Origin: Amorphochlora amoebiformis
Lineage: Eukaryota > Cercozoa > Chlorarachniophyceae
Reading direction: 5' to 3'
Length of the DNA: 64,000 nt
Assembly: GCA_054601695.1 (NCBI GenBank)
Contig: BAAHQB010000060.1
Span: forward strand, 62,001-126,000
In this document: positions 1 to 64,000 of the stretch, piece after piece
How positions within the stretch are numbered: the stretch's first letter is position 1
Layout of the letters: each line of letters opens with the position of its first letter
The notes under the pieces: generated by a model
Seen by the model: only the letters and a program-made list of their open reading frames with translations
What the model was told of the DNA's origin: nothing
The model's database searches: none
Position numbers and translations under genes: made by a program

Positions 1-17
1 CCAGACACATGCCAATG

Positions 18-55
<38 letters not shown>

Positions 56-121
56 ACACAAAATATATTCTATCTTTCAGGATTAAGTTGCACATCTGTA
101 TGTATAGTGTGAATATAGACA

Positions 122-173
<52 letters not shown>

Positions 174-302
174 CACATATGTGTGTGTGTGTATGTACAT
201 ATGTAAATATATATATATATATATATATGAACATTTATATATGTATAACATGTACGCCATGAGTTCAGATGTGTGTTCATATTGTAATATACCCACACAC
301 AC

Positions 303-397
303 AAAAATTCAGAAAATTGACCCGAGTCTGCTGTGGAAACCCTTCCAGTCGCTTCCTGCCCGGCGTTCCACAACACCATTACCGTTGTTGTATTATC
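303..397 (-). other. Possible isolated exon of an unknown minus-strand gene
   Basis: A GC-richer patch between TA tracts has an open frame, TTTVMVLWNAGQEATGRVST, after an acceptor-like TTACAG and before a GTGTGT donor-like site. It could be the tail of a gene continuing left of the window, or chance. It also opens in the plus direction, so strand is not certain. Confidence 0.22.
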
Positions 398-429
398 CTG
401 TAATTGTACAGCGAGGCATCCGATAGGCT

Positions 430-1080
430 TGGCGACGCACGTTGTCTTACTTTGTACCGTGCCAGATATATCCTAGATATCCGATGATGATGTTACTGTC
501 ATTCTGCTAGATCTAGTATACATATACACATATATATATATGTAATATATATATATATATATATATCACTCATATGCACATTACCAGGTACCAATTACTA
601 GGATTAGTACAAACTAGACATGCATAATTTTAGCTTGTCAAGCTTGTGGCTTCTAGGGCTTGTGTAGGCTGGCTCTAACTGCACTAGATAGTTAGTATTA
701 CTTTTATGTCATAGTCATAGTGCCTAGGCTCTAGAGGCTAGCGTAGATGACTACCCGTACTAAGTACTAGAACATATGTTAGACTATGATATATATGGAT
801 TCTAGGTCTAGATGATTATGAGTCTATACTAGTATAGATCCAGTAGATTAGTTATGACTGGGTTATAAGGGTCTACTGTAATACAATACAAACTTCTGCA
901 GCCTAAGTTACCAGTCGGCACTAAGGCAGTTATAGCAATTACAAGCTATCGTAGGTTAGATTAGCCAACGCAAGCTGTCATAGGGATCTCTTTCGTTCTT
1001 ATGTTCTCCGCGATGAGTATTAGAAGGGTTCTTAGCTGCTGAAGCATCTTTCGCAGCTTTCACGGCTTTTGATTTAGTGA
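430..1080. other. Gene-less AT-rich island enriched in CTAG
   Basis: About 650 bp of non-repeat, AT-rich DNA with stops in all frames. The tetranucleotide CTAG occurs more than ten times between 590 and 850, far above chance, in contexts such as CCTAGGCTCTAGAGGCTAGC. Nothing else is recognisable. Confidence 0.6.
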
Positions 1081-1139
1081 GTGATGCACCTAAGAATTAT
1101 CGTCAAAGTTCAAATTTGAAATATTTGAAAATACATATG

Positions 1140-1192
1140 CAGATATATTTATATACACCTAATATATATATATATATATATACATACATATA

Positions 1193-1262
<70 letters not shown>

Positions 1263-1323
1263 GTAAATGTGCAATGTTAATTCATTTTTCTTAAATTACG
1301 TACCTATGTACATATGTATACAG

Positions 1324-1381
<58 letters not shown>

Positions 1382-1553
1382 GTGTGAATTTAGATATTAT
1401 ACATAGTATGTATAAATTTACCCACATACAATATGGACACATACATATAAACACAGTTATGTTCACGTATGTTTTTGTTCTATATCGTATGATATTATGC
1501 CGTGTATTCTGTTTATATCATGGTTCGATATTATCTCATATATATACATATAC

Positions 1554-1598
<45 letters not shown>

Positions 1599-1644
1599 GT
1601 ATATATACATACATATATATATATATGTATATATATATATTATA

Positions 1645-1703
<59 letters not shown>

Positions 1704-1870
1704 CGTACGCGCATACATATACGTGTGCACGCGTGTAATTTGTACATAAATATTATCTTTCGTAACAAAAATACGAAATAAATACATCATATCATGATGT
1801 AATACATTTTGCTATAATATATTAACTAGGACATATATATATATATATATACATATATATATACATATGT

Positions 1871-1919
<49 letters not shown>

Positions 1920-1943
1920 GATACGAAGCAAATTTAAAATATA

Positions 1944-1975
<32 letters not shown>

Positions 1976-2013
1976 GTGTACATGTACATATATATATATG
2001 TATATATGTATGT

Positions 2014-2045
<32 letters not shown>

Positions 2046-2215
2046 CACATATATATATATATCATATGTATATATATATATATATAGGTATAGGTATAGG
2101 TATATATATATATATATCATATATATGTCTTATATACATATATAAAAATATATATATACATATGTATATTATATATATATATATATGTATATATTGATAC
2201 ACACATTCACATAAT
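1140..2215. repeat. TA-dominated microsatellite block without genes
   Basis: Almost continuous (TA)n broken by TATATG, ACATAT and short unique words. The open frames here translate to poly-YI and are not genes. About 50 bp near 1,930 and 1,740-1,800 are non-repetitive but show no coding signal. Confidence 0.9.
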
Positions 2216-2221
2216 TATGGG

Positions 2222-2316
2222 ATATGCATCTACCAGGGACATGCCACGACAGCAATAAGCCCACCGCAGATGAGAATGGAGAGGAAATTTACGATTCCAA
2301 TGCATCCATGCATGTA
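2222..2316. other. Short complex island, possible exon
   Basis: This is one of few non-repeat patches left of 3 kb. On the minus strand one frame is hydrophobic, NFLSILICGGLIAVVACPW then stop, and might be the missing C-terminus of gene A, but no AG acceptor precedes it in a usable phase. On the plus strand it reads HDSNKPTADENGEEIYDSN. I cannot decide between them. Confidence 0.2.
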
Positions 2317-2378
2317 TATTATGTACACGTATTTGTATTTTATACGCTATTTATACATATATATATATGTATATGTAA

Positions 2379-2437
<59 letters not shown>

Positions 2438-2674
2438 CATGCATAAATAAATTTGTATATATGTACATACATATACACATACACATAAAAATATCCCAAT
2501 ATACATATACCTATACATATACATATATAATAATATATCACAAATAATATCTAAAAAAATTAATATATATACACATATATACATATATTGCATGTATGTA
2601 TATACCTATGTGTATGTATTTAAATATACATGTATCTTACCCAAAACCATCATTTATAAATCTTCATCGTAATA

Positions 2675-2800
2675 CCCTCTCAAACCCTAACCCTAACCCA
2701 AAATTCTAGACCCCCACATTCATCCTAACCCTATCCCCCAATTGTAACTACTTTCTAACCCTAACCCTTAACCCTAACGCTAACCCTAACAGTAATCGCT
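2675..2800. repeat. Interstitial telomere-like array (CCCTAA)
   Basis: Short runs of AACCCT are interrupted by unrelated words (for example near 2,684, 2,755 and 2,773). The array is degenerate, so this is not a chromosome end. Confidence 0.8.
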
Positions 2801-3130
2801 TAACTGTAAGATTACAATATTATATCCCTAGCTCTGTCGGTCACATTAATGCTTTGAATAATTGTGATATTTAGTGTAGTTACTGACAATGTGATGTATG
2901 TTTATACATATGTATGAATGAAAGTATATATATATATATATATATAATACACAAGGTATTATATTTTTTATAATATATGATATATAATATATAATATATA
3001 ATTCCTACATATACACACACACACACATATACATACATACATATGCACATATACATGTATTTGCTTACACACACACACACACACACATGTATATATATGT
3101 ATATATATATATACATACATATACATATAC

Positions 3131-17632
<14,502 letters not shown>

Positions 17633-17975
17633 GGCAAAATCCTTTTCCGGTTTTCCTCGGAGACGGGAGACTCTAGACTGATGTAGATTAGAGTGATAGA
17701 GTTCCCCTACGTGGCTTCCCAGCTGTACGAGCGCAAAAGGGGAGGGGGGGGGGGGGAACGGCCCGATACCACACAGAGGTCCGTATGATTTCGGGACCCA
17801 AAATTTTGGTTCTAATGTCGGAATCCAATAGATGTGACTGAGCGGTATGTCACATACGTGTACCTGGTGTGGATTCCGGGAATGGATGGGGAAGGTTGCC
17901 GCCGTGGCATCTGTGGGGTTGGTAGTTAGCTTATTGGTGCTATTCTGTCAAGAATGGTCGGCGGTGGGAAGGGGA
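17633..17975. promoter_or_regulatory. Divergent intergenic region between genes A and B
   Basis: The DUF445 ATG (17,632, minus) and the proposed ATG of the DEK-C-like gene (17,976, plus) are 343 bp apart and point away from each other. This is the longest stretch of high-complexity, GC-richer DNA free of TA tracts near either gene. It contains a long G-run near 17,738-17,755. Both promoters probably lie here; I see no convincing TATA box. An upstream in-frame ATG at 17,847 would shorten the spacer to 214 bp. Confidence 0.6.
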
Positions 17976-18498
17976 ATGGGAAATAGCCTTCAAAATGGGG
18001 ATAGGGTGTTTGTGGAGGTCGAGAAAAGGCAAGTTTCATGTTCTCAAACCCAGCCCCTCCTTCCCTCGTCTTCACACCCCTCCCCTATGATACCGGATTT
18101 ATCAAGATTCGTTTTTGTTTTGTTTCGATATTCTAATGTATGTCCGTCCCATGCCCTTTTCGTACCTTCTTGGTCGTAATTTTGTTCCCCATATTTCTAA
18201 AATCTGATTTTTTAGCACCTGATCGAAATATTTGCAGCACAGCAAAGATACTCGACAGATTTCCAGACGCTGACGACCCATTTTCTGAAGGTAAACGCGT
18301 GAAATTTGGGGACAAGCGAGTGTTTGCAGCAGCCACTGTTCTTTCTCATCAAGGGGAGGATGTCTGGGTTCAGGTGGTGTGATACAGATTAATATGTTTT
18401 AATAATGTATCTGCATATTTTAACGTTGTAAAATACAATTTATACAATCTATAAATTTTACAATCTATAATGTATATAAATACATGAATATATATATG

Positions 18499-18529
<31 letters not shown>

Positions 18530-18578
18530 ATTTGTTTCATTATATTATGCAATATATATATATATATATATATATATA

Positions 18579-18642
<64 letters not shown>

Positions 18643-18662
18643 CGTGAATATAGGCATAAATA

Positions 18663-18714
<52 letters not shown>

Positions 18715-18799
18715 ATATATGTATGTGTGTGTATGTGCATGTATATGTGCATGCACGTGCTATTTATATAACATATGTTATATAACATATGTGTATATG

Positions 18800-18847
<48 letters not shown>

Positions 18848-20639
18848 GTATATATATACATATATCCACATATTAACAAAGTTGTAATAGCGTCATACGT
18901 AGGTAGAAGAGAGCATGACAACTGCTAAGCTCGGCCTGCAAAACCTCAAGCTCCTCCTCTCACCCCAGGGGGTTATATACTACAATCCAACACAAAGATA
19001 TCTCCTACCCACTCACATCTCCTCTTTATTGCTAACAGTATCCCTCTCTATTCTATTCAGGTCTACCGCAAGCCCTCCACCCTACCAGTAGACGGTGATA
19101 TACGTATGAATATATACATTTATACAGTATATATTTGTATATGGATATGTATATATATTATATATATATATATATATATGCATATGTATCTTTTTTTTTA
19201 TTTCTTGCAAGGTCTAGCATGAACCCTTACCCTAATTCTAACCGATCCCTAGTAACCATAGCTCTATCACTGACTGTAACCGTGATCCAAATTCTAGATC
19301 CCTGGGCGCTAAGCCTAACACTCTTCCCCTTCTCTCGTTCCCTCCTCAAAAACCTATACCTAGTGATCATGCCCAGATCCCAATCATAACCCCCATCTAA
19401 CCCTAATCCAATCTGCATGACCTAAACCAAATGATTCCGCTACCCTAAAACACTTTCCTAACATGTAGTCAAATCCAACCCTAGCCCTAGCCCTACCCTA
19501 GCCCCAGCTCTCCTGCTGCCCTCCTTAACCTATCCTAGCCCTAACCCTACCCTAGCCCACTTAGTTTGGTTGGGATAAGGGTTAGTGTTAGGACTACGGG
19601 TTAGAGAGGGGTTAGGACTAAGCTGAATTATGGTTTGGGCTAAACCGGAAGGAGAGGGAAGATGATATATTCAAGACATTTGATTATAATTTATTTTCAG
19701 CTGTGGTTATCTCGATGTCTGATGATGATGAGATTCAAGGCAAAACTCTCATTCTAGGATTCAAAACTCCCGCCACTCCTCTCTTCCTTACTCACTCATT
19801 CCCTTCTCTCTAACATCTCCAAAATACCATCTCAAACTCTTATCCTGCTCTCTCTCTCCTCTCCTTGTCTCTCTCAACCATTGCTCCTCTTTTCTCTTAA
19901 TCTCATGATAAATCTCTACTCGCGTTCTCTCTTTCTTTCTATCCCCTCATAGCTCTCTATTCGCGGTTTCTGTATATCTTGCTAGTAATCTAAGGTTGGG
20001 TTTGCAACTTCAGGGGATACCAAGGATGTTCTTAACTCGATGGACGGTATAGAAATATTTAGACCTATACAATGTACGTATAAATGTATTTGCATAGATT
20101 ACACACAGACATGATATGTAAATGTTGTTCAGTATAGAAAACTATATATATATACACATATATATATATGTATTACATGTATGTATGTATACATATTACA
20201 CATTGTACATAAATATCTATATATATATATATATATATATATATGCATACACATGTATAAATATTTTATGTACATATACCAACTTAGATGTAAAATATGA
20301 CAGGTGACATATTACAGTCTATTATATTCGATACAAAATCAGGCTTGCATCCCAACCTAGAAATTAAGGTGTGCATGAATTCTGATAACCTCTTCTCCAT
20401 CTACTAACTCCAACTGTTATAAAATCTCACCCTCATCTCATTCTAACCTGTTCTGTAGGTTGTCGGCTTGATTCGTCGGTCTGTGGAAAATAAGACATCG
20501 TACGTAACGCGTGAAGATATTCGCAAGAAAATCAAATCTGAGCTTAGAGTGAATTTGCATAAAAGGTGAGACGTGATGTATGCATATGATACGTATAAAA
20601 TATATATTCACATCTATTACACACACATATATATTTATA

Positions 20640-20675
<36 letters not shown>

Positions 20676-20710
20676 CGCATATATATATATATATATATAT
20701 ACTACACCGT

Positions 20711-20742
<32 letters not shown>

Positions 20743-21086
20743 CGTGCCTGTTATATGCGCTGTACGCATAAATATTTATATATAAATACATATATTTATA
20801 CATTTATTGTATATATATATATATGTATACCTATATATATATGTAAAATTTTGCACAAATATATACAGTTAAAAATATATTTATGTGTACATATGTACAC
20901 ATACACATAATATATCTAGATATATACATGTATATATATGTATCCATGTGTATGAATATAAATACATAATATATCGATATAACAGGCTATAAAAATTATA
21001 TATTTATTCTTAGGGATGAGCTAAGAACTTGGTTTAATGACTTGGTCACGCGTGCAGGCGTACGTGCTAAAAAACGCGTAGCTTGA
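17976..21086 (+). CDS. Small basic protein with DEK-C-like C-terminus (multi-exon)
   Basis: Supported exons are 17,976-18,028, 18,238-18,373, from 19,061, 20,459-20,565 and 21,014-21,086. The start reads [17 protein letters not shown], and exon 1 ends at AG|GCAAGT, a canonical GC-AG donor that joins exon 2 in phase ([20 protein letters not shown]). Exon 2 contains [18 protein letters not shown], possibly a small beta-barrel of Tudor or SH3 type. The last two exons join in phase and read [18 protein letters not shown] and [16 protein letters not shown], ending in basic AKKRVA and TGA at 21,084-21,086. The helical, basic C-terminus resembles a DEK-C domain (inference). Exons between 19.1 and 20.4 kb are unresolved; candidates start at 19,701 (MSDDDEIQ) and about 20,013. 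A DNA- or chromatin-binding role is possible but unproven. Confidence 0.65.
19200..19650. repeat. Degenerate CCCTAA/CCCTAG-rich segment in gene B intron
   Basis: Scattered CCCTAACC and CCTAGCCC words lie on one strand and then GGGTTAG words on the other near 19,580-19,610. The change of strand makes a loose inverted arrangement. Confidence 0.6.
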
Positions 21087-21520
21087 CTAGAAAACAATAT
21101 TTCGCTAGCAGTTCACTGTATTTTAAAGTTAAACGCATGTGACATAGTAAAATTGAAATCGATTCCGTCTCTAAACATGCTAGTACAATTAACTAGACTA
21201 GTAGATTTTTGTTCATTCCTACTGGGTACTAGCTGCCAAGTTAATCAACTGAATATGCAACATAGCTTACATCATGGTCATGATCAGAGTATAAAAGGTT
21301 CACATGAATATCATCTAGATCATGCATACTAGCGCCGTGGCAAAAACTCACCTTGTTCGTGATATGGTGTCCGTTCATGATATCGTATCCACCAGTGATA
21401 ACTTTTGCGTAACTTTTGTTCCATAGAAGGTTAATATCACTAAGACACATTAATTGGCTCTTTTACCATGGATACACGGATATGAAAAGATATTGAGAGA
21501 TATATGGCGTGCGAATTTTT
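21087..21520. other. Convergent intergenic spacer between genes B and C
   Basis: This 434-bp spacer separates the B stop (21,086) from the C stop (21,521). It has no TA tract and no convincing coding signal, and must hold both 3' UTRs. Its first 150 bp is CTAG-rich, like the islands at 590-1,010 and 61,780-62,060. Confidence 0.6.
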
Positions 21521-58164
<36,644 letters not shown>

Positions 58165-58878
58165 TCTGACGTCTCCGCAATATCTTTATATGAACCCTAC
58201 AGGCAGAAATTAAAATCTCGATTAGGGTTCAGGCCATACGTATAGATAAGAAGAGACGTGAGTTTAAAAAATACTGAAACATCATGAAGATTCTTCCTTT
58301 GCTTCTTTGCGCACAAGTGTACCACTTCCCCCTTTATTTAACTAAAACCGTTTAATAGAGAGATATTCATGAATATATTAAGATTGTCTAACCTTGTCAT
58401 GTGCAACGATTCCGAGCCATTTCCAGCATGGGCCGCCGCCTTCTGCTTCTGTGAAGCATACTATCACTTTCGGCTGCTGAAGATTCCACAGACACGTGAA
58501 AATGTCCCGCGCCGGTCCCACATTTGTAATGTTGGAAAAGCCAAGGATTATGGGGGACACTTATGTGAAGCCTTCAGAAGTTTCTATACTGCGATGATGC
58601 TCTCCGAGGGACTTATAACCTAAACCACAAACATTGGTCCAATTTGAGTTGCGAAGTATCAGCTGGCATCCCGGAATGCAAGGCCCTTCCTCTATCCCTT
58701 CCGCTTTAAGTTCCATTTCTCAGGTTCAAATCTTTCCATCTTATCTCATCCATCTCTCTCTCTCTATTTCTCTCTCTCTTCTCTCTCTTTCTCCATTTGC
58801 CCCTGAAAAGATCGAGTCGCGACAACCACAAGACTATTATGATTTGCGGCAGCGTGGCCATCGATGTATATATATGTG

Positions 58879-58975
<97 letters not shown>

Positions 58976-59331
58976 ATATGTGTGTGCATATATATGCATA
59001 CATATTTATGTGTGTGTGTTACATACAGAGTACTCCATACAGAGTACTCCATCCATGTATATATGTGTACATAAAAATATATATATAATCATGTCTCTTC
59101 CGTAACTTATCCGGAACATAAACTGTCGAAGGCACAAACTCAATTATTTACCGACTCTCCCTCTTTGCACTCTCTGCATTACCTCCCTCCCACTCTCGCC
59201 ATCTCTTTTTTCTTCTGTGTTATATGTAAGATGTAAATATATATATATATATATATATGTATGTATATATGTATATATATATATTTATATATATGTATAT
59301 ATTACATATATATATATATATAATATGTAAT

Positions 59332-59429
<98 letters not shown>

Positions 59430-59582
59430 ACACATATATATATATATAACATATATAATAATATTAGACAATATAATATATATATATATATATATACATA
59501 TGTATATATTTATTATTTACATATTTATATATTTATATATTTATATATATATATATATAAACATATATAACAATATTAGACA

Positions 59583-59613
<31 letters not shown>

Positions 59614-59652
59614 GTATACATATAAACTTGTAACATATGTATATATATGAAC

Positions 59653-59683
<31 letters not shown>

Positions 59684-60035
59684 CGTATATATATTAAGGT
59701 ATATGCACATGTACGAATTATATGTTTACATATAGTACAGTACCCACAGATTATAATTATATTTTGTACAACAAATAAATATAAATTATAAATATATATA
59801 CATACATATATAAACATATATATACATATATATATATATATGTGTGTATGCACATATACACATGCACATACGCGTGCATGGAGGGTCGGTTTGCATGAAT
59901 ACAACACTACCTTACCCAAAACTAACCCTATCCATAATTCTAGGCACACCGACTTTTGGGACAATCACTCATACTGGCTAACCTCAGCCCTAGCCCAAAC
60001 CGTAATCCTAACCTCAACCAAGGAAATCCATTACA

Positions 60036-60083
<48 letters not shown>

Positions 60084-60100
60084 CAGATATATATACATAC

Positions 60101-60152
<52 letters not shown>

Positions 60153-60196
60153 TATGCATGTCGTGGTTGCAGCCTCTTGATATATACATATGTATG

Positions 60197-60252
<56 letters not shown>

Positions 60253-60329
60253 GATATAAATACATGTATAAATATGCCTATATGTACACAAGTATGTATA
60301 TGTACATGTATATATATATATATATATGA

Positions 60330-60568
<239 letters not shown>

Positions 60569-60649
60569 TATGAATATGTATATATATATATATGTGTGTG
60601 TGTAATATAAATACATGTATACATATATGTCTACATGTATACATGTATG

Positions 60650-60701
<52 letters not shown>

Positions 60702-60885
60702 AATTCCGATATATAACATATATATATACATAAAATTTGCATATACATACACATACACATACACATATATATAAATATACATATATATATATATATATAT
60801 ATACATGTACGTTCATATATATATATATATATATACATATATATAATATATATATATATAGTATATATAAAACGTGCATATACAC

Positions 60886-60945
<60 letters not shown>

Positions 60946-60970
60946 ATGTATATAAATGTGTATACAAAAT

Positions 60971-61003
<33 letters not shown>

Positions 61004-61320
61004 AATACATGTGTATTAAATGATAGATATATCTATATGGATGTTCAAAAATGTATTCTATATGTATGTATATATATATATATAGGTATTATTCATATTA
61101 TGTACACACACACCCACGCATATATTTAAATGTATATTGATATATAAATATATATATATATATAACGTATGTATATATTTAAATACGTAAAATATATATA
61201 TATATATATGTGTGTGTGTGTATGTGTACATTATGAATATATATATACATATATATGTAATATATATATATATACATATATATATTATAACATGTATATA
61301 TATATATATATATTGCAATA

Positions 61321-61365
<45 letters not shown>

Positions 61366-61404
61366 ATAGCAGAATAGAGTGCATACACATATTAATGCAA
61401 ATGT

Positions 61405-61455
<51 letters not shown>

Positions 61456-61961
61456 TATATTACGTGTATATATATACATATATCACAGTATAAAATTTAT
61501 ACATATATCATACACGTATATTGAAATATGTATACACATATATGAATCCACACATTATCTTCATATTTCATGTATATATTCTACTAATGATCATGACTCA
61601 TCATTAATAGCTACCACTTAAACTCTGCCGCGCATATACTACGATCGATAGTTATATATTTTGGCTAAATGCATATGCACATCAAATTTAAAGATCCTCA
61701 TCATTGATTTACTATATTTACTGTGTGCGATCATGATTAAATCATGATATAATCTGGATCATCTATATATTTGAATGTCACTGCTCTAGCTGCTAGACTG
61801 ATGTACATAATTCTAGCATGATCTAGATGATGATAATTTTTTATATAATTTGAAATAAGTAAGTGTACTTAAGATATGTATTGAGATCTGACATGATTCT
61901 GATTTGTATGGTACCTTTTACGATCTCATGCTGTGAAAACAAATTTAGATCCAAAGCCATT

Positions 61962-62009
61962 CCAAACGGTTGTAGTGATCCTAGTACTAGGATCACCACA
62001 ACCGTTCGG
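61962..62009. repeat. 48-bp near-perfect palindrome with no loop
   Basis: Arms of 24 bp match at 22 positions; the central 22 bp, GTGATCCTAGTACTAGGATC then AC, is a perfect palindrome. It is extended by AACGGTTGT on each side. It lies about 180 bp past the proposed stop of gene D. Confidence 0.95.
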
Positions 62010-62187
62010 CGGCTACACGGAGCTCAATGAACGCTGCCATGCTCTAGATGCTACGAGGAGTCAACTTCTGACGGTATCTATTTATGCACTTACACCAGTT
62101 TCGCCCCTTGGGATCTGAAACATAACGTCCTCACGTTTATGTGTCTTCTTCGTCTCCGGGCGCGGAGATAAAACTTGACAAACGAGC

Positions 62188-62495
62188 TCACACACATGTC
62201 TGATTGAGGCTGATCGTTCCTCTGACGTGGCCAGGGTCGCTGTAATAGACCATCCACTTGCTGTGCAAGAAGTGAAGGGCGATCGGTTGAGTTTTTGGTC
62301 GGTATTTAATGTCGGTTCCATGTGGTGAAGGGATATTATCGGAAGGAAGGGATGTCCAGAAAGCTGGAGGATGTGTTCACAAGTTTGTATTATGTATATG
62401 TTGGTCACACAATATACACTGTATGAATATATATATATGTATATATGTATGAATATATATATATATATATATATATATGTATAATTGTGTTAATG

Positions 62496-62541
<46 letters not shown>

Positions 62542-62691
62542 ATTACAAATGAAAATTGACTCCATTACCGAATTACATGCCCCTCTCGCACTCATGGCAA
62601 CGGCTGCAACACATCCGGCACCAGATAATCCAGTTAACACCTATCCATGCGTTACAATATATATACATACATGAACACATATCACGATATC

Positions 62692-62733
<42 letters not shown>

Positions 62734-62825
62734 TATATATATATACATATGTATATATATGTATATATTTATGTTTATATATATGCTTTACATATATATA
62801 TATATGTGTAGTATACATATATGTA

Positions 62826-62870
<45 letters not shown>

Positions 62871-63102
62871 CAAATATCATGTACGGTATGCATGCCTATT
62901 TTATATACATATATATTTATATAAATATTTATGAGTAGATCATTATATGTATTTGTGCATATTCTACAATATTTGCGAAATGAAATAATCCATATTTCTA
63001 TAAAAGTATGTATCTAAATATATATATATATATACACACGCATATATATATATATATATGTATTAATATGTTCACATATACCTAGCATATACACACATAC
63101 GT

Positions 63103-63148
<46 letters not shown>

Positions 63149-63324
63149 TATATGTTATTTTCATTTTATACTTATATACCTCGAATGAAACACAATTCAG
63201 ATACTAGGCACATAATTTCCAAGCACATAATTTCCAACCTCTCCCCATGTAGCAGACGATGGGACCGCCATGATGTACAAACCCCCAACAGTCGAAGACG
63301 TATTCCGATCCATTCGACCTTAAG

Positions 63325-63366
<42 letters not shown>

Positions 63367-63472
63367 AGAATTTAGCTATACCTTTCAAATTTACAAATAT
63401 TTTACACATGTATATGTATATGTATATATGTTTTATATATTTTTACATACTTATGACAAATAATGTATATAC

Positions 63473-63508
<36 letters not shown>

Positions 63509-63786
63509 TTATTATATTTATGTATATGTACATACATACGAAAATTCATACGGATATAAAACACATACATACACACACATACAAACTAGCTTTCACACTC
63601 CGTGTATGCCGACCTAATCACATCAACTCGCCTAACCATAACTTACCTGGTGGTGGGCGTTGAGCGTAAGCGAGAGAGGGCTGAGGTGTGCTTTGGGTCT
63701 CGAATAAGGTGTCGAGAAAGGCGGGGGAGGAGAGGAGAGGGGACGGGGATGGAATGACGACACGAAAGCCGCTGGGTTGAGAGGGG
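62188..63786 (-). CDS. Unrecognised gene, 3' end (last four exons), extends off the right edge
   Basis: Four exons join in phase: about 63,647-63,786 (Pro/Ser-rich, [20 protein letters not shown]), 63,239-63,318 ([20 protein letters not shown]), 62,577-62,640 ([20 protein letters not shown]) and 62,188-62,363 ([19 protein letters not shown], later [19 protein letters not shown], ending in TGA). Donors are GTAAGT, GTTGGA and GTAATT. The third exon is Gly/Ala/Val-rich and could be a membrane segment. I do not recognise the family. The first acceptor is inferred from phase only, and the upstream part lies beyond 64,000. The proposed final exon overlaps a longer frame in another register (to 62,082) that looks less protein-like. 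Confidence 0.5.
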
Positions 63787-63822
63787 CTTATGTGTATTTT
63801 TATGTACAATTTTATACATGAA

Positions 63823-63883
<61 letters not shown>

Positions 63884-64000
63884 GTATTATCCTTTTATGT
63901 ACATGCGAGTGTGTATGTAGTATTAATTTTATATGTTTATATGTTATGGATAGACATCTAACATGTATAATATGCATATGTACATATATTTATATATATT

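Noticed and set aside
2675-2800. True chromosome end
   Set aside because: The array is short and degenerate and flanked by unique sequence on both sides.
17847-17975. Upstream in-frame ATG extending gene B by 43 codons
   Set aside because: It would add a hydrophobic stretch with no match to the rest of the protein and eat into the divergent promoter. The ATG at 17,976 is simpler, but this is not excluded.
58369-58623. Plus-strand frame ending ...MMLSEGLIT
   Set aside because: No splice context or recognisable family; the opposite strand is equally open.
61933-62118. Plus-strand frame beginning MKTNLDPKPF
   Set aside because: It spans the 48-bp palindrome and runs against gene D, so it is probably chance.

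Overview
The window is nuclear DNA from an intron-rich eukaryote, most likely a microbial alga or related protist. The evidence is many short exons (mean about 84 nt in the best-resolved gene), GT-AG introns packed with (TA)n tracts, degenerate CCCTAA/TTAGGG arrays inside the locus, and a first exon that reads like a secondary-plastid leader. I cannot name the species. I see no rRNA, tRNA, transposase or CRISPR array. Most long open frames are YIYIYI translations of TA microsatellite and are not genes.

Four genes can be read by joining exons by hand. (A) Minus strand, about 17.63 to 3.13 kb: a DUF445-family membrane protein with the family's two TNW signatures and a probable organelle leader. 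(B) Plus strand, 17.98 to 21.09 kb: a small basic, probably nuclear protein with a DEK-C-like C-terminus. A and B diverge from a compact region of about 340 bp. (C) Minus strand, 58,164 to 21,521: a 36.6-kb gene whose 87 exons join in phase from ATG to stop (7,332 nt, 2,443 residues). It encodes a signal peptide, five tandem copies of a domain of about 430 residues that resembles secreted bacterial beta-helix proteins, a Cys-rich stretch, a SEA-like fold, one transmembrane helix and a short tail. (D) Minus strand, the 3' end of an unrecognised gene, 63,786 to 62,188, entering from the right edge. B and C converge.

Introns and intergenic spacers hold TA tracts, local minisatellites, GA-rich tracts and telomere-like arrays. 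The most unusual structural signal is repeated small copies of exon pieces, often with the splice site attached, stranded inside TA-rich introns. The last recognised exon of gene A occurs about eight times in 1 kb; exons of gene C are copied too, and one copy is inverted. Gene C itself, a five-fold beta-helix array on a single-pass membrane anchor, is the best candidate for an undescribed cell-surface system. No functional link among A to D is visible.
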